From Clostridia bacterium (GTDB lineage: Bacteria > Bacillota > Clostridia > Oscillospirales > Acutalibacteraceae), in NCBI GenBank assembly GCA_017414725.1, contig JAFQKZ010000148.1:1-10786 (forward strand): DNA of 10,786 nucleotides. Reading direction: 5' to 3'. Below the pieces are notes generated by a model. It saw nothing but the letters and a program-made list of their open reading frames with translations, searched no databases and had not been told where the DNA came from. Positions 7,049 through 10,786 of this stretch are shown here, one piece after another; positions within the stretch are counted from its first letter, which is position 1; each line of letters opens with the position of its first letter. The translations under genes were made by a program, and so were the position numbers.

Positions 7049-7073
7049 GGGGGTAATTTTTAATATCTTAATC

Positions 7074-7143
7074 TGCCGATGGCTTTCGGCAACATTGGAA
7101 TTTCACCACCCGGTTATCTCTCGAACCAGGCTACATTCTGGAA
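7074..7143 (-). ncRNA. Possible structured RNA leader upstream of tnpW-like gene
   Basis: This is a conspicuously GC-richer block in very A+T-rich DNA. Read on the - strand it can form a 7-bp stem CCTGGTT / AACCGGG (one G-U) around the loop CGAGAGAT, then a second hairpin TGCCGA / TCGGCA (7074-7079 / 7086-7091) around a 6-nt loop. Neither is followed by a T-run, so they are not terminators. They could be a 5' regulatory structure of the tnpW-recombinase transcript. The same block is open on the + strand (see 7079-7243), so the two interpretations compete. Confidence 0.3.
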
Positions 7144-7243
7144 CTTAATCTCGACTATGCAGAAGTATCATTATAGGCTGTTATTGTCATGGCAAATTGG
7201 TAACCAACCAATTTCATATAGAAATATTTATCGCTCACTTTAA
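7079..7243 (+). CDS. Candidate 54-aa protein in a GC-enriched block (uncertain)
   Basis: A + strand frame opens at ATG 7079 (or CTG 7073) and ends at TAA 7243. It begins MAFGNIGISPPGYLSNQATF, continues WNLISTMQKYHYRLLLSWQI and ends SYRNIYRSL. The amino-acid mix (Gly, Pro, Trp, Tyr, no long Lys/Asn runs) and the GC content differ sharply from random A+T-rich intergenic translation nearby. However, there is no ribosome binding site at a normal distance (only AGGGGG at 7048-7053), and the gene would oppose the surrounding operon. I do not recognise a function. It may instead be the complement of a structured leader RNA. Confidence 0.3.
   Translation: MAFGNIGISPPGYLSNQATFWNLISTMQKYHYRLLLSWQIGNQPISYRNIYRSL
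7194..7214. repeat. TTGGTAACCAA palindrome with flanking inverted repeat, copy 1 of a repeated motif
   Basis: AAATTGGT (7194-7201) and ACCAATTT (7207-7214) form an 8-bp inverted repeat, and the centre holds TTGGTAACCAA. The sequence AAATTGGTA-R-CCAAC recurs at 8153-8167. A palindrome repeated on both sides of the sigma-like gene looks like an operator. Confidence 0.5.
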
Positions 7244-7245
7244 AT

Positions 7246-7411
7246 AAGGTCTTGGCGTATTTCTATAAACTGCTAAAATAACAGCTAATGTAATTAAGAC
7301 ATTTGATATTCAATTGTCAATGTACTTTTAGAATGGTAAATTATGTAATTTATCCCTCTACTTATTAAAGAGTGTTTTAGGGGTATTTTTTGCAAAAGAA
7401 TTTTTAAGAAT
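7246..7411. other. Non-coding stretch between sigma-like gene and the GC-rich block
   Basis: I find no gene here. CCCCTAAAACACTCT and AGTAGAGGGAT (7350-7385, - strand) can form a loose stem, but no clear T-run follows on the - strand, so read-through from the sigma-like gene into tnpW is possible. Confidence 0.4.
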
Positions 7412-7810
7412 CTACTTTTTGAATATATGTTTTTTTAGTTTGTGAATGATTTTGTTTAATCTGTAACTTATGGTTTGATGTTTAATACTGTAAATTTCTG
7501 CTATTTCACTTTGTGTTTTTCCTTCATAAAACACGTAATGAAGCAATATCTTTTCGTCTGGACTTAGTTTACAAGTAGCATCTCGCAAATCATCATTTTC
7601 CATAAGCTCAATCCATTCAATCGAATTTTTTTCAGATAATTGATTGTCCATATTGGGTATATCTGAAAAGTAATCGCAGACAACTTCTGCAAGTGAAATT
7701 TCGTGTTTATCTATTTTCGACTGCCTAATACTATCCTTTAAATCCATATTTTTTACTACCGCATAAAAGTATGCTGTTTCATTTTCTATGTCATTATTAT
7801 GATTTCCCAT
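7412..7810 (-). CDS. Sigma-70 region 4-like regulator
   Basis: This is a 132-aa protein. Residues 80-132 form a helix-turn-helix of the sigma region 4 type (LSPDEKILLHYVFYEGKTQ, SEIAEIYSIKHQTISYRLNK, then IIHKLKKHI). The first 75 residues are acidic and show no region 2, so it is not a complete sigma factor. Proteins of this size are common in ICEs and phages just ahead of the integrase genes, where they act as transcriptional activators or sigma-like factors. ATG 7810 has GGAGGGAA at 7816-7823, five bases upstream. This site abuts a 9-bp hairpin (7822-7853), so its access may be controlled. It is preceded by a long leader with an intrinsic terminator and followed, after about 425 nt, by tnpW-like and the recombinases, which it may activate. 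That target is inferred from position only. Confidence 0.78.
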   Translation of the reverse strand: MGNHNNDIENETAYFYAVVKNMDLKDSIRQSKIDKHEISLAEVVCDYFSDIPNMDNQLSEKNSIEWIELMENDDLRDATCKLSPDEKILLHYVFYEGKTQSEIAEIYSIKHQTISYRLNKIIHKLKKHIFKK

Positions 7811-7821
7811 GAATGTTCCCT

Positions 7822-7853
7822 CCGAATTATTCCAAACTTTCCTGATAATTCGG
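7822..7853 (-). promoter_or_regulatory. 9-bp hairpin abutting the ribosome binding site of the sigma-like gene
   Basis: CCGAATTAT (7822-7830) and ATAATTCGG (7845-7853) are perfect inverted repeats separated by 14 nt. In the - strand mRNA the 3' arm ends in CGG, running directly into AGGGAA, so folding would occlude the first bases of the ribosome binding site. The stop codon of the 13-aa leader ORF lies only 5 nt upstream, so ribosomes on that leader could open or shift this hairpin. An alternative reading is a protein-binding operator. Confidence 0.5.
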
Positions 7854-7858
7854 TCTTT

Positions 7859-7900
7859 TTAGGGATATCTCGCAAAGTAGAGAAACCATCGTTTAATCAT
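7859..7900 (-). CDS. Possible 13-aa leader peptide MIKRWFLYFARYP
   Basis: ATG 7900 follows AAAAAAGGGCAGC (AAGGG as ribosome binding site) and ends at TAA 7859, six bases before the hairpin at the sigma-like gene. Its sequence is rich in Arg and aromatic residues and ends Arg-Tyr-Pro-stop. Leader peptides ending in Pro or with Arg-x-x motifs can stall ribosomes, but no stalling can be shown here. Its start overlaps the stop of a longer upstream frame (ATGATTAA). Confidence 0.35.
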   Translation of the reverse strand: MIKRWFLYFARYP

Positions 7901-7994
7901 GCTGCCCTTTTTTATAACCTAAAAAAGAGTAGAGTAATGCACAGGAAGTGCAAAACTCTGCTCCCAAAATATTAGGTATTAAAATGCTCTGCAT
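7893..7994 (-). CDS. Possible 33-aa ORF through the terminator hairpin
   Basis: The frame opens at ATG 7994 and closes at TAA 7893, overlapping the start of the 13-aa leader in ATGATTAA. It reads MQSILIPNILGAEF and ends GYKKGQHD. It passes entirely through the intrinsic terminator (7921-7963), and there is no ribosome binding site before the ATG. It may be a chance frame or a coupled leader. It is listed because its stop/start overlap with the next mini-ORF is of the kind used for translational coupling. Confidence 0.22.
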   Translation of the reverse strand: MQSILIPNILGAEFCTSCALLYSFLGYKKGQHD

Positions 7995-8108
7995 AAAAAA
8001 CTAATTTGCAAAGTATCTATGTATTAAGTTGTAATTCTCTTATTGCAAAGCACTCTTTATTAAGACATATTTTCTCTAAAACTCCTTTGATAAGTGGTTA
8101 ATACCTAA
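7912..8108 (-). promoter_or_regulatory. Alternative-pairing leader (possible antitermination switch)
   Basis: On the - strand, TTAGGTATTAA (from 8098-8108) is perfectly complementary to TTAATACCTAA (from 7972-7982). That same segment can instead pair partly with TTAGGT (from 7917-7922), just past the terminator T-run. In addition, AGAGTGCTTTGCA (from 8044-8056) nearly duplicates the terminator 5' arm AGAGTTTTGCA (from 7949-7959). These mutually exclusive pairings are what an attenuator looks like. The inducing signal is unknown and no protein or metabolite site is recognised. Confidence 0.45.
7921..7963 (-). terminator. Intrinsic terminator in the leader of the sigma-like gene (attenuator candidate)
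   Basis: On the - strand GAG-c-AGAGT-tt-TGCAC / GTGCA-tt-ACTCT-a-CTC forms a 13-bp interrupted stem with loop TTCCT, followed immediately by TTTTTT (A-run 7921-7926 on +). No gene ends just upstream, so it terminates a leader transcript, not an operon. An upstream near-copy of its 5' arm (8044-8056) could pair with its 3' arm. Confidence 0.72.
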
Positions 8109-8140
8109 ATTTCCCATAGGTTACGCACTTTCTTTGATTA

Positions 8141-8181
8141 TTTTTTTGATGTAAATTGGTAGCCAACTTGTTTTTTTGATG
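8141..8181. repeat. Direct repeat TTTTTTTGATG and second palindromic TTGGTAGCCAA motif
   Basis: TTTTTTTGATG occurs at 8141-8151 and 8171-8181, exactly 30 bp apart. Between them lies AAATTGGTAGCCAAC (8153-8167), which matches the site at 7194-7208 at 14 of 15 positions. The arrangement of a palindrome centred between two direct repeats suggests a protein-binding region, perhaps at the promoter for the leader transcript reading leftward. Confidence 0.5.
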
Positions 8182-8329
8182 AGTTTTAAGCTACTCAGTT
8201 TAATTTTAGAAGATTACTACCAGTAATCTTTGTCGTAGTATGTATGGTATTTTTAGTTAAGTTTTATCGTAATTTGTAAATTTTTAAAGTATAGACTTTT
8301 AATTAGGACTAAAATGTAAAAACTTTTTC
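8182..8329. other. A+T-rich non-coding stretch with a perfect 9-bp palindrome
   Basis: AAGATTACT (8210-8218) and AGTAATCTT (8222-8230) are perfect inverted repeats around ACC. No T-run follows on either strand, so a terminator is unlikely and a binding site or processing hairpin is possible. I see no gene in this stretch. Confidence 0.5.
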
Positions 8330-8364
8330 AAATAAAAATAAACCTTGCTTTTATTAGCAAGGTT
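8330..8364 (-). terminator. Intrinsic terminator of the SLOG gene
   Basis: AACCTTGC (8341-8348) and GCAAGGTT (8357-8364) form a perfect 8-bp stem with an 8-nt loop. On the - strand it is followed by TATTTTTATTTG. It lies about 20 nt after the stop of the gene at 8386. Confidence 0.75.
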
Positions 8365-8385
8365 CTATAATTTTAAAAAATTATA

Positions 8386-8841
8386 CTAATTTGCAATATT
8401 AATAACTTTTATGTGTTTTTTTCGCTTGGCATATTTAAAGGTTTTATAAGCTCCGCCCCATTCGTGATCTATGTATGCAATCAAAAACGAAGAATTATCG
8501 ACCATCCACTCGTTCCTTTTTATAATGGCAAGTTTTTGCGGGACAAATTCTAAACCATCAGGATAAATTGTTCCGTTGAAATCTTCATATGGGTCTATTC
8601 CAGATTCGCTTTTCTTTCCGGGAATATATGAAAAAATCATATACGATTCTATAAAAGGATAGTGATTTTTTAGCTCATTTACGCATTCGGCACAAAACCT
8701 ATCAAAATCGCCTTTCCCTCCACAATAAAAAGTATCTACATTTTCATTTTCAATTAAGTTTATAATTTCATTTTTCAATTTCTTCTTAAGTTGATTTTCT
8801 CCGAAAATATCTGCATGACCTGCAAATGTGCAAATCTTCAT
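8386..8841 (-). CDS. SLOG-fold (DUF1273/YpsA-like) protein
   Basis: This is a Rossmann-like SLOG family protein, a group thought to bind nucleotides or nucleotide-derived signals. Numbered from the upstream ATG 8847, the features are ICTFAGHADIFG (5-16), YCGGKGDFDRF (41-51), the region VPQKLAIIKRNEWMVDNSS (102-120) and the WGGAYKTFKYAKRK segment (130-143), ending in a KVINI strand. The start is better placed at ATG 8841. AAAGGAGG (8850-8857) is only 2 nt from ATG 8847 but 8 nt from ATG 8841, and family members begin MKxCTFxGH. This gives 151 aa. The gene is isolated, with its own promoter (8881-8909) and terminator (8330-8364), like a phage moron expressed in the lysogen. Its function is unknown. 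A host-modifying or defence role is possible but not shown. Confidence 0.8.
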   Translation of the reverse strand: MKICTFAGHADIFGENQLKKKLKNEIINLIENENVDTFYCGGKGDFDRFCAECVNELKNHYPFIESYMIFSYIPGKKSESGIDPYEDFNGTIYPDGLEFVPQKLAIIKRNEWMVDNSSFLIAYIDHEWGGAYKTFKYAKRKKHIKVINIAN

Positions 8842-8880
8842 ATTCATATCCTCCTTTGGAAATATTAATTCTTAGTAACA

Positions 8881-8909
8881 ATTATAAAGAAATAATAATT
8901 CTAAATCAA
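8881..8909 (-). promoter_or_regulatory. Promoter of the SLOG gene
   Basis: On the - strand TTGATT (from 8904-8909) and a perfect TATAAT (from 8881-8886) are separated by exactly 17 bp. The transcript would begin about 30 nt before the start codon. It lies divergent to the XRE gene, so the repressor could act on both. Confidence 0.75.
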
Positions 8910-8917
8910 TGCTGTTT

Positions 8918-8932
8918 GGTAATTATAATTCC
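8918..8932. promoter_or_regulatory. Possible XRE operator / -10 region
   Basis: GGTAATTATAATTCC is a near-perfect palindrome (core AATTATAATT) located between the divergent SLOG promoter and the XRE start. It contains a TATAAT (8924-8929) usable by the XRE gene, although no good -35 is visible. A repressor bound here could control its own gene. Confidence 0.35.
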
Positions 8933-8989
8933 ATATACAGTAAAAATAGAAATAATATTTTACCCTTATTAAAAGAGGGGGTTATAGAA

Positions 8990-9322
8990 ATGAGCGTTGG
9001 AGAAATATTAAAAGAACTTAGAGAAGAAAAGCATATGACTCAAGAACAACTTGGTAAAGTCTTAGGAGTATCTGGTAGACAAATCAGTAATTACGAATGT
9101 AACAATCAAATCTTTAGAGATGAAAAAAGTTTTCAAAAAATCTTTGATTTTTTCGGTATAAGTGCAGATTATTTATTTGGTCTATCTGATGATAAAACCT
9201 ATGATGAGATTTTTTCTGCTTTGAATGACTACAAAAAGTTATCTCCAGACTTAAAGAAAGAATTTATAAATTATTTGGAGTATTTAATGTACAAACAAAA
9301 ACATAAAAAACCAAATAGTTAG
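8990..9322 (+). CDS. XRE-family (cI-like) transcriptional repressor
   Basis: This is a 110-aa DNA-binding protein. Residues 3-62 form a helix-turn-helix of the Cro/C1 type (ILKELREEKHMTQEQLGKVL, GVSGRQISNYECN), followed by the FFGISADYLFGLSDD linker typical of Firmicute phage repressors and an uncharacterised C-terminal helical part (70-110). The frame is open further upstream to 8909, but the start at ATG 8990 is chosen because AGAGGGGG (8974-8981) precedes it and the family begins MSxGEILKELRxxK. It is the only + strand gene in the element, flanked by leftward genes, as expected for a lysogeny repressor with divergent control. It lacks a peptidase domain, so induction would need an antirepressor or a separate protease. 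Confidence 0.88.
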   Translation: MSVGEILKELREEKHMTQEQLGKVLGVSGRQISNYECNNQIFRDEKSFQKIFDFFGISADYLFGLSDDKTYDEIFSALNDYKKLSPDLKKEFINYLEYLMYKQKHKKPNS

Positions 9323-9352
9323 AGGCGGTTGAACTCCGCCTCTTATTTTTTT
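9321..9352 (+). terminator. Intrinsic terminator of the XRE gene
   Basis: AGAGGCGG (9321-9328) pairs perfectly with CCGCCTCT (9336-9343), followed by TATTTTTTT. The stem begins within the stop codon of the repressor gene and separates it from the convergent holin gene. Confidence 0.88.
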
Positions 9353-9353
9353 A

Positions 9354-9635
9354 TTAATTTATTTGAACTATCTTACTCATAAAATCATAAAGGTAATTAC
9401 TACCTCTGGAGAAAATAATTCCTGTTAAAACAGAACCTACATAAGGTATTTCGCTTTCGATATTTACAAGTTTTAGTAAGTCTATTTTGTAAGCAACAGC
9501 TATAAATATTCCAAAAATCAAGCTAAGCACCATTTGATAGTGTGGTTCCCCCGAAACGAAAAAATTGTTTATATATGTAATGATGCCTTCAAGAATCATA
9601 CAAATCATGAGCATTTTAGAAATTTCTTTATTCAT
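9354..9635 (-). CDS. Phage holin-like membrane protein
   Basis: This is a 93-aa protein with hydrophobic segments at about 7-26, 35-50 and 63-77, and the pattern EIPYVGSVLTGIIFSRGSNY (62-81) seen in holins and holin-like proteins of Firmicute phages. Holins form holes in the membrane at the end of phage growth and release the endolysin. It follows the endolysin gene directly. AAAGGAG (9644-9650) overlaps the endolysin stop codon (TAAAGGAG), so translation is coupled. The gene order endolysin then holin is the reverse of the more common one. No terminator on its own strand is seen after it, because the hairpin at 9321-9343 has no T-run in this direction. Confidence 0.8.
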   Translation of the reverse strand: MNKEISKMLMICMILEGIITYINNFFVSGEPHYQMVLSLIFGIFIAVAYKIDLLKLVNIESEIPYVGSVLTGIIFSRGSNYLYDFMSKIVQIN

Positions 9636-9648
9636 AAATAAATCTCCT

Positions 9649-10452
9649 TTACTTTGGTATTTTAAGTATCTGATTCGGATAAATCGTATCGGAATTTAGA
9701 GCATTTAAGCTCTTGATTTCTTTATACTTTGAACCACTTCCAAGATACCTTTCGGAAATTGCCCAAAGAGTATCGCCTTTTTTAACTGTGTAAGTGAAAT
9801 AGCTCGGATTTGATGAACTACTTGATGATTTGCTAAACCCATTTAAACCTTTATTTTTGATAATTTCCGGATAGTTTTTGTAAGCAATATCAAGGTCAAC
9901 ATTTCCGCTGATACCGCTAATAACTCCCTTATCGGATTTCTGCCAAATTCCGCAAGATACAGAAGGCGAACCAACACTCCATTGGGCTAACCATAAATCA
10001 TATTTCTCGATTAACTCATCTTTGAATAGATAGTTATTTAACCAGTTTAAGCTGCAGTAAAACATAGCATAATATCCTGCATTTTCAATTTCCGAACAAA
10101 ATGCTTTAACTATGTCTGTTCTTTGACGATTGCTAAGTGATAACATAGTCCTATCTTCTATGTCAAAACAAACAGGATACTCAAATTGCATCCCTCTAAT
10201 ATTTTCCAAGCAAAATTCAGCTTCACGTTTTGCATCATCTGTTGAATCGGCATAAGAGTAGTGGTAACAGCTTACAGGAAGCCCCACAGCTTTCGCACCT
10301 TCGTAATTTTCTTTAAATTTTTTATCAATTTGCGTAGGCGATTTTTTGCCCCAACCTTCACGAATTATCGCAAATTCTGTACCATCTTTTTTTACCTCGT
10401 TCCAATTAATGTTTCCTTGCCATTTGCTGACGTCTATTCCTTTTATTTCCAT
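9649..10452 (-). CDS. Endolysin: GH25 muramidase with C-terminal LysM
   Basis: This 267-aa enzyme cuts the N-acetylmuramic acid-N-acetylglucosamine bond of peptidoglycan. The GH25 domain (1-195) starts GIDVSKWQG (5-13, catalytic-region Asp7) and contains YHYSYA (63-68), the FDIED motif (96-100, with Asp97 and catalytic Glu99) and DLDIA (186-190). A Ser-rich linker (208-215) leads to one LysM cell-wall-binding domain (about 219-266: YTVKKGDTLWAISERYLG and IYPNQILKIPK). There is no signal peptide, so export depends on the holin encoded next. ATG 10452 has TAAGGAGG just upstream. The order is phage structural-region gene, terminator, endolysin, holin, all leftward, and the lysis pair may have its own promoter. 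Confidence 0.95.
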   Translation of the reverse strand: MEIKGIDVSKWQGNINWNEVKKDGTEFAIIREGWGKKSPTQIDKKFKENYEGAKAVGLPVSCYHYSYADSTDDAKREAEFCLENIRGMQFEYPVCFDIEDRTMLSLSNRQRTDIVKAFCSEIENAGYYAMFYCSLNWLNNYLFKDELIEKYDLWLAQWSVGSPSVSCGIWQKSDKGVISGISGNVDLDIAYKNYPEIIKNKGLNGFSKSSSSSSNPSYFTYTVKKGDTLWAISERYLGSGSKYKEIKSLNALNSDTIYPNQILKIPK

Positions 10453-10482
10453 AAATTTTTCCTCCTTAGTATTCGTTTAAAA

Positions 10483-10511
10483 ATTTAAATTTTTTGCCGT
10501 GTTCCAGACAA
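10483..10511 (-). promoter_or_regulatory. Weak promoter candidate for the lysis genes
   Basis: On the - strand TTGTCT (from 10506-10511) and TTAAAT (from 10483-10488) have 17-bp spacing between a terminator and the endolysin start. The matches are 4/6 and 4/6, so this is a suggestion only, supported by the terminator just upstream of it. Confidence 0.3.
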
Positions 10512-10534
10512 AATAAAAAAGCCTTTTTAGGCTT
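10512..10534 (-). terminator. Intrinsic terminator after the phage structural-region gene
   Basis: On the - strand AAGCCT-AAAA-AGGCTT is followed by TTTTATTTTG. The hairpin (10519-10534) starts two bases past the stop codon of the gene at 10536. The stem is only 6 bp, so partial read-through into the endolysin gene is likely. Confidence 0.7.
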
Positions 10535-10535
10535 A

Positions 10536-10786
10536 TTATTCGTGGTTATCTATTTCGGGTTCGGGTACAAGTGGAGTGTCACCCCAAATGTTCATGACCG
10601 CTGATAAGTAAGGTTCTGACAACTCTCTTGAAATATCAGCTCTACCACTCGTGCTATTAACATAAGCTACTCTGTGTGGATCACCGACAAAATACCTTAT
10701 TCCTTCACTTATTATGTACTTTTTAGTTACTACACTCACACCAAACTCATTTAACTCATCTAACAAAATTAATTCTTCCAAATAAA
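10536..10786 (-). CDS. Phage tail/baseplate-region hypothetical protein, 5' end possibly beyond the window
   Basis: The frame is open to the window edge. The first visible start is TTG at 10779-10781, with no ribosome binding site in the remaining 5 nt, so the true start may lie outside. The 81 visible residues include EGIRYFVGDPHRVAYVNSTS (26-45), SEPYLSAVMNIWGDTP (55-70) and an acidic tail PEPEIDNHE. Small proteins of this kind occur between tail genes and the lysis cassette in clostridial prophages. I cannot name a function. No membrane segment or known catalytic motif is present. Confidence 0.6.
   Translation of the reverse strand, partial: YLEELILLDELNEFGVSVVTKKYIISEGIRYFVGDPHRVAYVNSTSGRADISRELSEPYLSAVMNIWGDTPLVPEPEIDNHE

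Larger units (their letters stand above)
4490..10786. mobile_element. Integrated element with an ICE/transposon-type integration module and phage lysis genes (right end outside the window)
   Basis: The left boundary is approximate, placed between the tRNA CCA (4488) and the end of the short recombinase (4556), where coding direction flips and gene content changes from housekeeping to mobile. The content from left to right is two serine recombinases, TnpW-like, sigma-like regulator, SLOG protein, XRE repressor, holin, endolysin and a phage structural-region gene. Serine integrases leave short core duplications, and with only one junction visible I cannot define the att site. It could be one prophage or a transposon-type module adjoining a prophage. 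Confidence 0.8.

Noticed and set aside
7074..7160. tRNA-like or T-loop sequence (GGTTCGAGA) on the - strand
   Set aside because: The stems do not give a T arm or an acceptor. Only independent hairpins form.
7921..8181. CRISPR array or T-box riboswitch
   Set aside because: The repeats are too few and irregular for CRISPR, and no T-box or specifier motif is seen in the leader.
8842..8847. Two-residue longer start of the SLOG protein (ATG 8847)
   Set aside because: The AAAGGAGG is only 2 nt away from this ATG but correctly spaced for ATG 8841.
8909..8989. N-terminal extension of the XRE repressor
   Set aside because: The extra 27 residues have no ribosome binding site and overlap the SLOG promoter. 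The AGAGGGGG before ATG 8990 fits the family start.
10261..10488. 75-codon + strand frame opposite the endolysin
   Set aside because: It is antisense to the GH25 catalytic region and Phe/Arg-rich, with no start signal.

Overview
The window reads as a low-GC Firmicute, most likely an anaerobic member of the Clostridia. The evidence is A+T-rich codon use, strong AGGAGG-type ribosome binding sites, a TnpX-like (DUF4368) large serine recombinase with a TnpW-like partner, and clostridial-type phage lysis genes. I cannot assign a genus.

Positions 1-4490 are host chromosome, all on the + strand. A possible tail of an upstream gene (1-66) is followed by an aromatic-acid-exporter-like membrane protein whose start is problematic, and an exported transglutaminase-fold protein. 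A compact folate operon then follows: folE, folP and a folB-folK fusion. Together these give the enzymes from GTP to dihydropteroate, apart from the phosphate-removal step. All three genes start with GTG or TTG. A tRNA-Pro(UGG) with its own TTGACA promoter and encoded CCA closes the host part.

Just past the tRNA, gene direction flips and an integrated element begins. It runs off the right edge, so its second end is not visible. Reading leftward (- strand) toward the tRNA, its integration module is: a long 5' leader holding an intrinsic terminator, a possible antiterminator and short leader ORFs; a sigma-70 region-4-like regulator; a 58-aa TnpW-like protein; a full-length TnpX-type serine recombinase; and a second short recombinase containing only the catalytic domain, in which the nucleophilic serine is alanine. 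This gene set resembles the integration end of Tn4451/Tn1549-type mobilizable or conjugative elements.

The right part (8341-10786) is phage-like. It holds a stand-alone SLOG-fold (DUF1273-like) gene with its own promoter and terminator, a divergent XRE repressor, a holin, a GH25-LysM endolysin and a phage protein cut by or close to the window edge. The window therefore shows a junction between an ICE-type integration/regulation module and a phage lysis module. They may form one phage using transposon-type integration, or two elements side by side.

The most interesting parts are the catalytically dead recombinase partner, the attenuator-like leader before the sigma-like gene (about 7811-8117), a GC-enriched conserved-looking block at 7073-7243 that could be a small protein or a structured RNA, and paired repeated motifs in the regulatory DNA.
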